In this document: positions 18,286 through 27,760 of the stretch, piece by piece
How positions within the stretch are numbered: the first letter of the stretch is position 1
Layout of the letters: every line of letters starts with the position of its first letter
Source of the DNA: Frondihabitans sp. PAMC 28766
Lineage (GTDB): Bacteria > Actinomycetota > Actinomycetes > Actinomycetales > Microbacteriaceae
Length of the DNA stretch: 64,000 nt
Reading direction: 5' to 3'
NCBI RefSeq assembly: GCF_001577365.1
Contig: NZ_CP014513.1
Coordinates: forward strand, 3,596,001 to 3,660,000
Notes under the pieces: model-generated
The model's database searches: none
What the model was told of the DNA's origin: nothing
What the model saw: the letters and a program-made list of their open reading frames with translations, nothing else
Made by a program: the position numbers and the translations under genes

Positions 18286-19914
18286 ATGAGAAAACCTCGC
18301 AGGATCATCGCCGCACTTGCGCTCCTCACCGCGGGCACTTTCGCCCTCGCCGCCTGCAGCTCGTCGGGCAGCGCGTCCACCCCGGCCTCGACCTTCGTCA
18401 TAGTCACGGCAGCCCAGCCGCAGAGCTTCTCGTACGAGACGAGCGCCACCGGCTACGAGGCCGCCGAGTTCTTCACGAACACCGGTTCGACCCTCATCCG
18501 CAACAAGTACGTCGCGGGCACGGGCGGCCAGGCCCGCCACGAGGACTACAACTCGTTCACGCCGCTGCTCGCCAAGAGCTATGACGTCTCGAGCGACGGT
18601 CTGACGTACACCTTCCATCTCGACACGAAGGCGAAGAGCGTCGACGGCAACGCCTTGACGGCCGACGACGTGATCTTCTCGATGAAGCGGAAGTTCGGCA
18701 CCGCGACCAGCATCATCCCGTTCGCGAGCGCCCCCTTCATCACCTCGCCGACGCAGTTCACGAAGGTCGACAACGCGACCGTGCAGGTGAAGGTGGCCAA
18801 GGCGAGCTACGGCTACACGATGCTGTCGCTGCTCTCGAACGCCCTCTACAACATCTACGACCTGAAGGCGCTGAAGAGCCACATCACGGCCGCCGACCCG
18901 TACGCCGTCAAGTGGACGAACACCCACGCCGACTACGGCTTCGGCGCCTACAAGCTCGTCAGCTACACCCCGGGCGAGCAGATGATCTACGACGCCAACC
19001 CCGGCTACCCGCTCGGCGAGCCGAAAGTGAAGCGCATAGTGCAGAGGGTCGTGGCCGACGCCGGCACCCGCTCACAGTTGCTGAAGTCGGGCAGCGCCCA
19101 GATCGCCGTGCAGCTTCGCCCGGCCGACCAGGTGGCCCTCGCCAAGGCGAAGGAGGCGCAGATCTTCACGGTGCCGACGAACGCGTGGGTCTACATGCCC
19201 CTTTTGACGACCAAGGGCGTGTTCAAAGACGTCAACGTGCGCCGCGCCCTCGCCGCCGCGATCCCGTACAACGAGATCAACAAGAACGTCTACGCCGGCC
19301 GCGCCACGTCGAACTCGACGATCCTCTCGTCGACCGATCCGGGCTTCGACGGGTCGGGGCTGAAGGCCAACACGACGGACGTCGCCAAAGCGAAGTCGAT
19401 CCTGGCGGCCGCGGGCTACAAGTCGCCGATCAGTTTCACCCTGACGGTCAACAACTCGGTGCCCGACCTCGACGAGACGGCCGTGCAGATCCAGTCGGCG
19501 GTCAAAGCGGCAGGATTCGATGTGACCATCAACTCGGTCAACTCGGCCACCTTCCAGGCCGGGCTCACGGCGAAGACCTTCGAGGCCGACCTGCAGCGCG
19601 ACTATGCGGTGGTCCAGTCGCCGCCCTACGTGCTCTCGCTGTTCTACACGCCGCACTCGCCCGTCAACTTCCCCGACTTCACCGACTCGACACTGACGAA
19701 CGACATCGCGGCGGGCAACGACGCCGGCGACCCGACTCAGGCGGCAGCCGGCAAGCACTGGAACGCGGCCCAGAAGGTGCTGCAAGACCAGCAGCCGACG
19801 ATCTACATCAACTACGTGCAGCCGCTGAACGCCTTCGCGAACAACGTCGACGGCTACGTCTTCCGGTCGGACAGCGTCATCGACTATTCGCAGCTCAGCG
19901 TCTCCGGCAAGTAG
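18286..19914 (+). CDS. ABC transporter family-5 (peptide/opine/nickel type) substrate-binding lipoprotein
   Basis: 542-residue SBP_bac_5 protein. Lipoprotein signal: arginines at positions 2, 5 and 6, hydrophobic core, lipobox LAAC with C24 lipidated. The family hallmark DGLTYTFHLDTKAK and LTADDVIFSMKR follow, and IPYNEINKNVYAG lies in the C-terminal lobe. No dpp/opp permeases or ATPases are adjacent, so it is an orphan that must use a transporter encoded elsewhere. The next two genes are flavin monooxygenases, which suggests capture of an organosulfur or aminopolycarboxylate-like compound. No Shine-Dalgarno is obvious, so the start may be leaderless. Confidence 0.87.
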   Translation: MRKPRRIIAALALLTAGTFALAACSSSGSASTPASTFVIVTAAQPQSFSYETSATGYEAAEFFTNTGSTLIRNKYVAGTGGQARHEDYNSFTPLLAKSYDVSSDGLTYTFHLDTKAKSVDGNALTADDVIFSMKRKFGTATSIIPFASAPFITSPTQFTKVDNATVQVKVAKASYGYTMLSLLSNALYNIYDLKALKSHITAADPYAVKWTNTHADYGFGAYKLVSYTPGEQMIYDANPGYPLGEPKVKRIVQRVVADAGTRSQLLKSGSAQIAVQLRPADQVALAKAKEAQIFTVPTNAWVYMPLLTTKGVFKDVNVRRALAAAIPYNEINKNVYAGRATSNSTILSSTDPGFDGSGLKANTTDVAKAKSILAAAGYKSPISFTLTVNNSVPDLDETAVQIQSAVKAAGFDVTINSVNSATFQAGLTAKTFEADLQRDYAVVQSPPYVLSLFYTPHSPVNFPDFTDSTLTNDIAAGNDAGDPTQAAAGKHWNAAQKVLQDQQPTIYINYVQPLNAFANNVDGYVFRSDSVIDYSQLSVSGK

Positions 19915-19942
19915 CACCACCCCTCCCCACGAAAGGCACTGA

Positions 19943-21277
19943 ATGTTCCACCTCGGATGGTTCCTCGGCAACGGCTACGGCATTCAGCCCTGGAGCGCCA
20001 CCAACGGCGACGGCCCCTGGGTCGGCTCGAACGTCACCGACTGGATGAAGCCCGACATCTACATCGACCTCGCCACGAGTCTCGAGCGCGCAGGGTTCGA
20101 CTACATCCTGATCGAAGACACCTCGATGGTCGAAGACACGTACCAGCAGTCGGCCGAGACCAGTCTGCGGCGGGCGTTCATGGCCCCGAAGAGCGACCCG
20201 ATGCCGCTCGTGCCCCTCCTGACCGGGGCGACCAAGCACATCGGCATCATCCCGACGGTGTCGACGATCCAGTACCCGCCGTATCTCGCGGCACGGCTCT
20301 TCACCACGCTCGACCACCTCACGAACGGGCGAGTGGGGATGAACGTCGTGACGAGCGTGACCGATCGCGTGGCGCAGAACTTCGGCTACGAGCGCCACCT
20401 CGACCACGACGAGCGCTACCTCATGGCGATGGAGTGGATCGACGTGGTGACGCAGCTGCAGGATTCGTGGAAGGAGGGCGCGGTGATCGCCGACCCGATC
20501 TCGGGCGTCTACGCCGACCACACGAAGGTGCAGCCGATCGACTTCCGGGGCGAGTACTTCACGAGCCGCGGCCCGCTCAACACGATCCCGGGGCCGCAGC
20601 GACTGGTGCCGGTGTGCTCGGCCGGAAGCTCGGGCCCCGGCCGAGCCCTGGCCGCGAAGTACGACGACACGATGCTCGCCGCCGTCAAGACCGCCGCCGA
20701 GGCCCGTGCCTACCGCGAAGACATGCGTGCCCGCGTCGTGGCCGAGGAGCGCAACCCCGACGACGTGAAGTTCTTGTTCATCGTGACCCCGACGATCGCG
20801 GCCACCGACTCCGAGGCGCAGGATCACGCCGAGGCGGCCCGCCTCGCCATGGCCAGTGACAAGGCCGTCGAGTACAACCTCTGGAACATGTCGTACACCT
20901 CCGGCGGGCGTATCGACTTCGGCGGCATCGACCCCGACACGAAGGTCAGAGACATCGACCTCTCGAAGCAGAACGGCGAGCACACCTCGATCTCGAATCT
21001 CTTCGACGGGCGCGAGGACCAGACGCTGCGCGAGGTCGTCTCGACCAACCGCCAGACCGGCAACATGGGGCTCGTCGGCTCGCCCGCAACGGTCGCAGCG
21101 CAGATGGACGACTTGATGGACGAGATCGGCGGCGACGGATTCCTCTTCTACCTGCCGACCACACGCTTCAACATGGCGATGGTCGCCGACGGGCTCGCCC
21201 CCGAGCTGCGTCGCCGCGGGGCCATCCGCGACGGCTACTCGGGCGCGACCCTGCGCGAGAACCTCCTCGCGTTCTGA
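19943..21277 (+). CDS. LLM-class flavin-dependent monooxygenase (NtaA/SnaA/DszA type), copy 1
   Basis: 444-residue TIM-barrel monooxygenase that uses reduced FMN and oxygen, of the subgroup containing nitrilotriacetate, dibenzothiophene-sulfone and pristinamycin monooxygenases. Landmarks: FHLGWFLGNGYGIQPW at the start, GFDYILIEDT, NGRVGMNVVTS and GLVGSPATVAAQM. GAAAGG precedes the ATG. It forms an operon with the orphan binding protein and a close paralogue. A flavin reductase is needed but is not encoded nearby. Confidence 0.88.
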   Translation: MFHLGWFLGNGYGIQPWSATNGDGPWVGSNVTDWMKPDIYIDLATSLERAGFDYILIEDTSMVEDTYQQSAETSLRRAFMAPKSDPMPLVPLLTGATKHIGIIPTVSTIQYPPYLAARLFTTLDHLTNGRVGMNVVTSVTDRVAQNFGYERHLDHDERYLMAMEWIDVVTQLQDSWKEGAVIADPISGVYADHTKVQPIDFRGEYFTSRGPLNTIPGPQRLVPVCSAGSSGPGRALAAKYDDTMLAAVKTAAEARAYREDMRARVVAEERNPDDVKFLFIVTPTIAATDSEAQDHAEAARLAMASDKAVEYNLWNMSYTSGGRIDFGGIDPDTKVRDIDLSKQNGEHTSISNLFDGREDQTLREVVSTNRQTGNMGLVGSPATVAAQMDDLMDEIGGDGFLFYLPTTRFNMAMVADGLAPELRRRGAIRDGYSGATLRENLLAF

Positions 21278-21334
21278 GTCGCTCCCCTTCTTCTCTTCGC
21301 AACGGCCCCGCGCGGTGGGGCGGACAGGACACAC

Positions 21335-22636
21335 ATGTTCCACATGGCTTGGTTCCTCGGCTACGGGTTCGGCGCATACGCGTGGAACCAGCAGTGGTCG
21401 GGCAACGTCGGCAAAGACGTCGCCAACCCCCAGCTCTTCATCGACATGGCGACCTCGCTCGAGCGCGCGGGGTTCGACTACATGATGCTCGAAGACTCGA
21501 GCGTGCTGCCCGACGTCCTGGGCGGCTCGTTCGAGCACGCGCTGCGTGTCGGCACCGTCCGCCACGACCCGATGCCGCTCGTGCCGCTGCTCGCGGCGGC
21601 CACCGAGAAGCTCGGCATCATCGCCACCGCCGCAACGCCGTTCTACCCGCCCTTCCTCGCGGCCCGGCTGATGAACACGCTCGACCACCTCAGCCACGGG
21701 CGGGTGGGCATCAATCTCGTCACCGCGAGCCCGCACGCGGCCGCCCAGAACTACGGCTACGACCAGCACTTCGAACACGACCTGCGCTACGAGATGGCCG
21801 ACGAGTGGGTGCAGGCCGTCAAGGCGCTCTGGGACTCCTGGGACGCCGACGCGCTCGTGCTCGACGAGGCCTCGGGCGTCTTCGCCGATTCGTCGAAGGT
21901 GCGTCACGCCAACTTCGAGGGGCAGTTCTACAAGACCCGCGGCCCGCTCAACACCGTGCCGTCGCCGCAGCACTATCCCGTCATCTGCCAGGCCGGCGGG
22001 TCACCCGCCGGCCGCGACCTCGGAGCGAAGAACGCCGACACGCTGATCGCCACGGCTCCCGGCGTCGACAGGATGAAGGAGTACCGAGACGACATCCGCC
22101 GCCGGGCCGCCGGGTTCGGCCGCGACGCCGACGATGCCAAGGTGCTCTTCCTCGTCTCGCCCATCCTCGCCGACACCGACGCCGAGGCGCACGAGAAGAA
22201 GGCACGCATGGACGAGGCCGGCCGCGAGAACGTGAAGGTCGACCTCGCCGCCCTCTCGTACGCGAGCGGCTTCGACTTCTCGAAGTTCGACCTCGACGAG
22301 CCCCTGCCCGACCTCACCGGCAGGAGCAACGGCCACCAGAGCGTCGTCGACGCCTTCATGAAGCAGGCGACGGGCAAGACGCTGCGGGAGGCCCTCCCGG
22401 CGCAGCGCCTCACCAGCAACTCGGTCGAGCTCATCGGCACGCCGGCGACGGTCGCGGCGAAGATGGACGAGGTCATGCAGGAGGTCGGCGGCGACGGCTT
22501 CCTCATCGGCCTCCCGGTGACCCGGAAGAACATCACCGAGGTCTGCGACGGGCTGGCCCCCGAGCTGCGTCGTCGCGGCCTCATCCGCGACGGCTACGAG
22601 CACGACACCTTCCGGGAGAACCTGCTGGCGTTCTGA
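21335..22636 (+). CDS. LLM-class flavin-dependent monooxygenase (NtaA/SnaA/DszA type), copy 2
   Basis: 433-residue paralogue of the previous gene, sharing the order FHMAWFLGYGFGAYAW, GFDYMMLEDS, HGRVGINLVTAS, and even the same ending (LRENLLAF / FRENLLAF). A tandem duplication followed by divergence is likely; the two may act on different substrates or successive oxidations. AGGA precedes the ATG. The 57-bp gap before it holds a short GCCCC/GGGGC hairpin. Confidence 0.88.
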   Translation: MFHMAWFLGYGFGAYAWNQQWSGNVGKDVANPQLFIDMATSLERAGFDYMMLEDSSVLPDVLGGSFEHALRVGTVRHDPMPLVPLLAAATEKLGIIATAATPFYPPFLAARLMNTLDHLSHGRVGINLVTASPHAAAQNYGYDQHFEHDLRYEMADEWVQAVKALWDSWDADALVLDEASGVFADSSKVRHANFEGQFYKTRGPLNTVPSPQHYPVICQAGGSPAGRDLGAKNADTLIATAPGVDRMKEYRDDIRRRAAGFGRDADDAKVLFLVSPILADTDAEAHEKKARMDEAGRENVKVDLAALSYASGFDFSKFDLDEPLPDLTGRSNGHQSVVDAFMKQATGKTLREALPAQRLTSNSVELIGTPATVAAKMDEVMQEVGGDGFLIGLPVTRKNITEVCDGLAPELRRRGLIRDGYEHDTFRENLLAF

Positions 22637-22673
22637 CTCCCGGACGCCGTTTCCTCTCGACGCGCCGCTTCAT

Positions 22674-22689
22674 AGATCCTGTAGGATCT
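22674..22689. promoter_or_regulatory. Operator candidate AGATCC-TGTA-GGATCT
   Basis: A perfect 6-bp inverted repeat with a 4-bp spacer, 35 bp before the DhaK-DhaL start. Its core ATCCTGTAGGA is almost the same as ATCCTATAGGA at 27761-27771 in the divergent promoter downstream. The GntR/FCD regulator encoded between them is the obvious candidate to bind both. Confidence 0.6.
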
Positions 22690-22723
22690 TCGACGACACA
22701 GCTGGTCCAATGGAGGAGCACAC

Positions 22724-24508
22724 GTGACACGTCTATGGAACGACCCGCAACGGTTCGTCGACGAGATGATCGACGGGTTCGCCCTCGCCAACCCCGGCTA
22801 CGTGCGGCAGGTGCGCGGCGGCGTGACGCGCACGACGCGCTCGCCCGAGGCGGGCCCGTCGCTCGTGATCGGCGGCGGCTCCGGCCACTACCCCGCGTTC
22901 GCCGGGCTCGTCGGGCCGGGCCTCGCTCACGGTGCCGCGATGGGCAACCTCTTCGCGTCGCCCTCGACCACCCAGGTCGAGTCGGTCATCCGCGCGAGCG
23001 ACCGCGGCAAGGGCACTCTGCTCAGCTACGGCAACTACGCCGGCGACGTCATCAACTTCACGGCGGCGCAGGAGGCGGTGCGGGCAGACGGCATCGACTG
23101 CCGCACCGTGCTCGTCACCGACGACATCTTCAGCGCCACCCCCGACAAGCGCGACACCCGCCGCGGCATCGCCGGCGACCTCACCGTCTTCAAGGTCGCG
23201 GGCGCCGCCGCCGAGGAGGGGCAGAGCCTCGACGACGTCGAACGCCTCGCGATCCTGGCCAACGAGCGCACGCGATCCATGGGCGTCGCCTTCACCGGGT
23301 GCACCCTGCCCGGGGCGGACGAGCCGCTCTTCTCGGTGCCCGAGGGGCGCATGGCCATCGGGCTCGGCATTCACGGCGAGCCGGGCATCGACGAGACCGA
23401 CATCCCGACGGCCGACGGGCTCGCCCGGCTCTTCGTCGAGCACCTGCTGGCCGACGCCGAGATCCCCGCGGGGGTGAGCGTCGACGGCGCCCGAGTCGTG
23501 CCCATCCTCAACGGGCTGGGCTCGGTCAAGAGCGAAGAGCTCTTCGTCGTCTACCGGTCGCTGGCGGGTCTGCTCGGCGACCGCGGGCTCGTCATCGTCG
23601 ATCCGCAGATCGGCGAGTTCTGCACCAGCTTCGACATGGCCGGGGCCTCGCTGACGCTGCTCTGGGTCGACGACGAGCTGGAGCGCCTCTGGCTGGCTCC
23701 GACCGACACTCCCGCGTTCCGTCGCGGCGCGGTCGCCGCCCACCCTGTGGCAGAGACGGCTGCGGCCGCCACCACCGAAGGCCGTGACGACGTACAGGAG
23801 TCCGTGCCCGAGGCATCGACCGACTCCCACGCGGCAGCGTCACGCCTCGCCACCGTCCTCGAGAAGATCGCTGACATCGCAGCCGACTCCGCCTCCGAGT
23901 GGGGCCACCTCGACTCGATCGCCGGCGACGGTGACCACGGCATCGGTATGCAGCGCGGGGCGAACGCCGCCCTCGACGCCGCCCGCGAGGCTCTCGCCGC
24001 AGGGGCCGGCGCTCGCACCCTCCTCGAGCGCGCGGCGGCCGCCTGGGCCGACCGGGCAGGCGGGACCTCGGGTGCCCTGTGGGGGCTGATCCTCCGCAGC
24101 ATCGCGAATCAGCTGTCCGACACCGTGGTGCCGACGGCCGAGCAGGTCGCCATCGGTGTCGACGAAGGCCGCCTGTCGGTGATGCGGGTCGGCGGCGCCG
24201 GGCTCGGCGACAAGACCATGATCGACGCCCTCGTGCCGTTCGCCGACACCCTCGCCGCGCAGGTGGGTGCAGGCACCTCGCTCGCCGAGGCGTGGGCGGA
24301 CGCCGCGGAGGCCGCGGCGCGCGGAGCCGAGTCGACGACCGCCCTGTCGCCGAAGCTCGGGCGCGCCAAGACGCACGGCGAGAAGGCGGTGGGGTCTCCT
24401 GATCCTGGTGCCGTGTCTTTCGCAGCCCTCGCGGCTGCCGTCGCGGCCACGCTCTCAGAACAGCACGAGAACCAGCACGACAACCAGCACGACAAGGAGA
24501 CATCATGA
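22724..24508 (+). CDS. Dihydroxyacetone kinase-type DhaK-DhaL fusion, probable tetrulose kinase
   Basis: 594 residues. The DhaK domain (about 1-335) has GGGSGH (50-55) and GLGIHGEPG with the histidine (H217) that forms a hemiaminal with the ketose carbonyl. A linker of about 45 residues leads to the ATP-binding DhaL domain (from about 380) with IAGDGDHG (399-406) and RAGGTSGALWG. Single-chain kinases of this class phosphorylate dihydroxyacetone or, in mycobacterial threitol/erythritol pathways, erythrulose. The RpiB-like isomerase next door favours erythrulose. GTG start after GGAGGA. Its stop overlaps the isomerase start (ATGA). Confidence 0.85.
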   Translation: MTRLWNDPQRFVDEMIDGFALANPGYVRQVRGGVTRTTRSPEAGPSLVIGGGSGHYPAFAGLVGPGLAHGAAMGNLFASPSTTQVESVIRASDRGKGTLLSYGNYAGDVINFTAAQEAVRADGIDCRTVLVTDDIFSATPDKRDTRRGIAGDLTVFKVAGAAAEEGQSLDDVERLAILANERTRSMGVAFTGCTLPGADEPLFSVPEGRMAIGLGIHGEPGIDETDIPTADGLARLFVEHLLADAEIPAGVSVDGARVVPILNGLGSVKSEELFVVYRSLAGLLGDRGLVIVDPQIGEFCTSFDMAGASLTLLWVDDELERLWLAPTDTPAFRRGAVAAHPVAETAAAATTEGRDDVQESVPEASTDSHAAASRLATVLEKIADIAADSASEWGHLDSIAGDGDHGIGMQRGANAALDAAREALAAGAGARTLLERAAAAWADRAGGTSGALWGLILRSIANQLSDTVVPTAEQVAIGVDEGRLSVMRVGGAGLGDKTMIDALVPFADTLAAQVGAGTSLAEAWADAAEAAARGAESTTALSPKLGRAKTHGEKAVGSPDPGAVSFAALAAAVAATLSEQHENQHDNQHDKETS

Positions 24509-24963
24509 CGACCTTTCGCATAGTGATCGGCTCGGACGACGCCGGCTACGACTACAAAGAGGCGATCAAGAAGGATCTCGAGGCGAACGACCGCGTAGCG
24601 AGCGTGGTCGACGTCGGCGTGGATGCGTCGGGCGGCACGAACTACCCGACCGTCGCGACGGCCGCCGCCGAGATCGTGGCCCGCGGCGAAGCCGACCGGG
24701 CCATCCTCTTCTGCGGCACAGGCCTCGGCGTGGCCATCTCGGCGAACAAGGTGCCCGGGATCCGCGCGGTGACGGCGCACGACAGCTACTCGGTCGAGCG
24801 CAGCATCCTGTCGAACGACGCCCAGGTGCTCTGTCAGGGCCAGCGCGTCGTCGGGCTCGAGGTCGCGCGGCGCAACGTGCGCGAGTGGCTCACCTACGAG
24901 TTCGACCCATCGAGCGCGTCGAACGACAAGGTCGAGGAGATCCGCGCCTACGAGGCGCGCTGA
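24505..24963 (+). CDS. RpiB/LacAB-family sugar-phosphate isomerase
   Basis: 152 residues with the RpiB fold: IGSDDAGYDYKE at the phosphate/base site, catalytic cysteine C70 in LFCGTGLG, and ISANKVPGIRA. RpiB relatives linked to DhaK-type kinases isomerise tetrulose 4-phosphate to erythrose 4-phosphate in tetritol catabolism (EryI/DerI class). A pentose-phosphate role is less likely in this setting. Translation is coupled to the kinase by a 4-bp overlap. Confidence 0.82.
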   Translation: MTTFRIVIGSDDAGYDYKEAIKKDLEANDRVASVVDVGVDASGGTNYPTVATAAAEIVARGEADRAILFCGTGLGVAISANKVPGIRAVTAHDSYSVERSILSNDAQVLCQGQRVVGLEVARRNVREWLTYEFDPSSASNDKVEEIRAYEAR

Positions 24964-25045
24964 CGACCCGTGTTCAGGGCCGATTCGCCCGCGATCCGTC
25001 TGCCGTCCGCGGCTTCGTCATCGAGGTCCCTAGGCTGAGAGCCTC

Positions 25046-25759
25046 ATGAGCGACCCCCTCTTCCCCCTCGCGGCCGTGCGCTCGATCGAGCGCCGGGGCC
25101 TCCGCGACCACGTCTACGACCGGGTGCTCGACGTGCTGCTCGGCCCTGACGTGGAGCCCGGGGCGAGGCTGTCGATCGACTCCATCGCCCGCGAACTCGG
25201 CGTGTCACCGACACCCGTCCGCGAAGCGCTCGTGCAGCTCGAACGCACCGGGCTCGTGACCCGCGTCGCCAACAAGGGCTACCGCGTCTCGCCGCCGCTC
25301 GCCGCCGAACAGCTCGACGCGCTCTTCGACGCCCGAGCCCTGCTCGAAGGCGGAGCGACCGAGTTGGCCGCCGCTCACGCGTCGGCTCTCGTGCCCCGAC
25401 TCGAGAAGGCCCTCGCCCGCCACGCCGAGACGGCCGCCGCCGTCGACGAGGCCGTCGCTCGCGGCGACCTCCCCGTCGAGCTGCTGCGCACCTACTTCGC
25501 CGACGACTGGAACTTCCACCACGTCATCTTCGAGTCGACCGGCAACCCCTTCCTGGTCGACATGTCGGAGGCGATCTCGACCCGGGTGCACCGCATGCGG
25601 CAGACCCTCAAGACCGGCATCAGCGACGCCGACGACGCCATCGTCGAGCACCGCGCCATCATCGACGCGCTTGGCGTGGGCCCGGCTGCCGCCGCCGACG
25701 CGATGCGCTCGCACATCGAGAACGTGCGCGAGCGATCGCGGCTCGACTCGACGCGCTGA
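25046..25759 (+). CDS. GntR-family regulator, FCD (FadR) type
   Basis: 237 residues: winged helix LRDHVYDRVLDVLLG, LSIDSIARELGVSPTPVREAL, then an FCD ligand domain with the metal-binding pattern (WNFHHVIFE, MRSHIEN). It lies after the kinase-isomerase pair and convergent to the dehydrogenase/TIM-barrel operon, so it is the likely controller of the whole 22.7-29.8 kb module through the ATCCTrTAGGA sites. TAGGCT lies 9 bp before the ATG with no clear Shine-Dalgarno, which suggests a leaderless start. Confidence 0.86.
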   Translation: MSDPLFPLAAVRSIERRGLRDHVYDRVLDVLLGPDVEPGARLSIDSIARELGVSPTPVREALVQLERTGLVTRVANKGYRVSPPLAAEQLDALFDARALLEGGATELAAAHASALVPRLEKALARHAETAAAVDEAVARGDLPVELLRTYFADDWNFHHVIFESTGNPFLVDMSEAISTRVHRMRQTLKTGISDADDAIVEHRAIIDALGVGPAAAADAMRSHIENVRERSRLDSTR

Positions 25760-25766
25760 CCCGGCT

Positions 25767-26720
25767 TCAGCCGAGGGGTGCGGGGCCCAGCTCGGCGAGC
25801 ATCTTCGCCATCGCCACGTAGGCGCGGTTGCGGTAGGCGACCAACTCGGCGGTCTTGTCGGCGGGCACGTCGAGGTAGCCGGACCCTGTCTTCGTGCCGA
25901 ACTCCCCCGCCTCGACGTGGGCGGCCAGCGACGGCGGTGTCGCGAAGCGCTCGGGCCAGCGGGTCTGCAGCGACTCGTAGCAGAACGCGTAGACATCGAG
26001 CCCGGCCATGTCGGCGATCGCGAACGGCCCGAACACCGGCAGTCGGAATCCGAACGTGGTGCGGACGATCCTGTCGACGTCAGCCGCGGTCGCGATGCCC
26101 TCGTCGACGATCTCGCTCGCCTCGCTGAACAGGGCGTACTGCAGGCGGTTGAGCACGAAGCCGACGCTGTCGTTCACGCGCGCGGTCTGCTTGCCCGTCG
26201 CCTGCACGACGCCCTCGGCCAGCGCGAAGGCCGACTCGGCGGTGGCCTGGTGCGGGATGAGCTCGACCCCGGGGATGAAGGGCGCAGGATTCGAGAAGTG
26301 GACCCCCAAGAACCGCTCCGGCTTGTCGACCGCCTCGGCGAGCGCACCGATCTGGATGGTCGAGGTGTTGGAGCCGATCACGGCGTCCGGCCGAGCCGCC
26401 GCGCTGATGCGGCGCAGGGTCTCGTGCTTGATGGCGATCTTCTCGGGCACGGCCTCTTCGATGAAGTCCGCGTCGGCGACTGCGGCCTCGACCGATTCGG
26501 CGGGCGACACGAGTGACGAGATGCGCTCGACGGCGTCGGCGGGGAAGAGGCCGTCCGCGACGAACTGGCGGGCCTCGGCGATCAGTCGCTCATAGTTGCT
26601 CGCGGCGATCTCTGCGGTGACGTCGGCCAGGGCGACCTGCGCGCCGGAGAGCGCGAGCATCTGCGCGATGCCGCCGCCCATGTAGCCGGAGCCGACCACG
26701 GCTGTCTTCAGTGGACTCAT
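25767..26720 (-). CDS. 3-hydroxyacyl-CoA dehydrogenase-like NAD-dependent dehydrogenase
   Basis: 317 residues. N-terminal Rossmann domain AVVGSGYMGGGIAQMLA, then FIEEAVPEKIAIKHE, the catalytic-histidine stretch FLGVHFSNP, and the C-terminal helical domain beginning VNDSVGFVLNRLQYAL. The short single-enzyme form also includes sugar-acid dehydrogenases such as L-gulonate 3-dehydrogenase. Beside a kinase, an isomerase and a TIM-barrel sugar epimerase, oxidation of a sugar or sugar acid is more likely than fatty-acid oxidation. The start at 26720 follows GAAGGAG. It is the second gene of an operon with the TIM-barrel protein. Confidence 0.8.
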   Translation of the reverse strand: MSPLKTAVVGSGYMGGGIAQMLALSGAQVALADVTAEIAASNYERLIAEARQFVADGLFPADAVERISSLVSPAESVEAAVADADFIEEAVPEKIAIKHETLRRISAAARPDAVIGSNTSTIQIGALAEAVDKPERFLGVHFSNPAPFIPGVELIPHQATAESAFALAEGVVQATGKQTARVNDSVGFVLNRLQYALFSEASEIVDEGIATAADVDRIVRTTFGFRLPVFGPFAIADMAGLDVYAFCYESLQTRWPERFATPPSLAAHVEAGEFGTKTGSGYLDVPADKTAELVAYRNRAYVAMAKMLAELGPAPLG

Positions 26721-26755
26721 CGTCGGGTTCTCCTTCGTGGTGGGGGTGTTCGGGG

Positions 26756-27730
26756 TCACGCGACCGGCAGCGGGGCTTTCGGCAGGAGGCCGCGGATGTA
26801 CCCCTGGTTGGTCGCACAGACGCCGAGGCTGTCGCCGCCGTACTGCTCGGTCATGATGATGCCGCGGAAGCCCGCGTCCATCGCCTCGCGGAAGACCTGC
26901 CGGTAGTTGATGAGGCCGTCCTCCATGTTCGTCGGCACCGACGTCGCCCAGCTGCCGTCGCCGGCCTCGTCTCGCGAGTAGTTCTTGACGTGGAGGTAGT
27001 TGGCGTAGGGCAGCGTGGCCGCGAAGACGTCGCGCCAGTTCTCGACCGGGCGGTGCAGCCGGATCAGGTTCGCCACGTCGGGGTTCAGGCCGACGTTGTC
27101 GAGGCCCACGGCCTCGACGAAGCGGACGGCGCTCTCGGCCGTGCCGAGGTACGTGTCTTCGTACATCTCGAGGGCGAGCGGGAGGCCCACGTCGGACGCG
27201 TGCTTGCCGAGCTCGCGGATGGACTTCACGGCGTGGTTCCAGACGTCGGCGTTGTCGGGATCCTGCGGCCCCTTTGCCGTCCAGAACCAGAGGGCACGGC
27301 GCTGCGCGTCGCTGAACGGCTGGTGCAGCCCGGTCGAGAACACCTGCATTCCCCACGCGGCCGCGCCGTCGATGGTGGCGTGGGCGTAGGCGAGATTCTC
27401 GTCTTCGTGGCCGGGCTGGATCACGCTGCGGCGCTGCAGATGCACCGACGGGACGCCGACGCCGTGCGAGGCGGCGATCGAGAGCAGCTCGTCGCGCCGG
27501 CTCGGCGACAGGTCGGCGGGGCGGATGTGGCTGTCGGCCATCTCGGCAAGGGTGAAGCCGACGTCTTCGATCTGGGCGAACATGTCGTCCCACACCTCGG
27601 GTGCGGCGTCGTGGAGGGCTGTGCCCTGCTTGTCGACGGGAGCGAAGCCGTGGAGGCAGGTGGCGATGGGCCAGGTGTCGGCCGTCCAGGTGGCAGCGTC
27701 CCAGTTCTGGTCGTTGGTGCGTGAGTTCAC
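26756..27730 (-). CDS. Xylose-isomerase-like TIM-barrel sugar isomerase/epimerase
   Basis: 324 residues of the AP_endonuc_2 fold. Expected metal/catalytic residues sit in LALEMYEDTYLG (glutamate), GLNPDVANL, NYLHVKNY and MTEQYGGD. Related proteins act as hydroxypyruvate isomerases, tagatose epimerases or inosose enzymes. GTG start with GGAGGA close by. It begins about 30 bp from the ATCCTATAGGA palindrome and is divergent from the aldo-keto reductase. Substrate unknown, probably a small ketose or its acid. Confidence 0.75.
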   Translation of the reverse strand: MNSRTNDQNWDAATWTADTWPIATCLHGFAPVDKQGTALHDAAPEVWDDMFAQIEDVGFTLAEMADSHIRPADLSPSRRDELLSIAASHGVGVPSVHLQRRSVIQPGHEDENLAYAHATIDGAAAWGMQVFSTGLHQPFSDAQRRALWFWTAKGPQDPDNADVWNHAVKSIRELGKHASDVGLPLALEMYEDTYLGTAESAVRFVEAVGLDNVGLNPDVANLIRLHRPVENWRDVFAATLPYANYLHVKNYSRDEAGDGSWATSVPTNMEDGLINYRQVFREAMDAGFRGIIMTEQYGGDSLGVCATNQGYIRGLLPKAPLPVA

Positions 27731-27760
27731 GAATCCTCCATTGGCGACGTCAACCCCTCG

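Noticed and set aside
19895..21973. Long minus-strand open frame of about 690 codons
   Set aside because: Antisense to two well-supported monooxygenase genes and without any recognisable motif.
24505..24963. Ribose-5-phosphate isomerase B of central metabolism
   Set aside because: The overlap with a DhaK-DhaL kinase and DDAG in place of the usual DHAG point to a dedicated tetrulose/ketose-phosphate isomerase.
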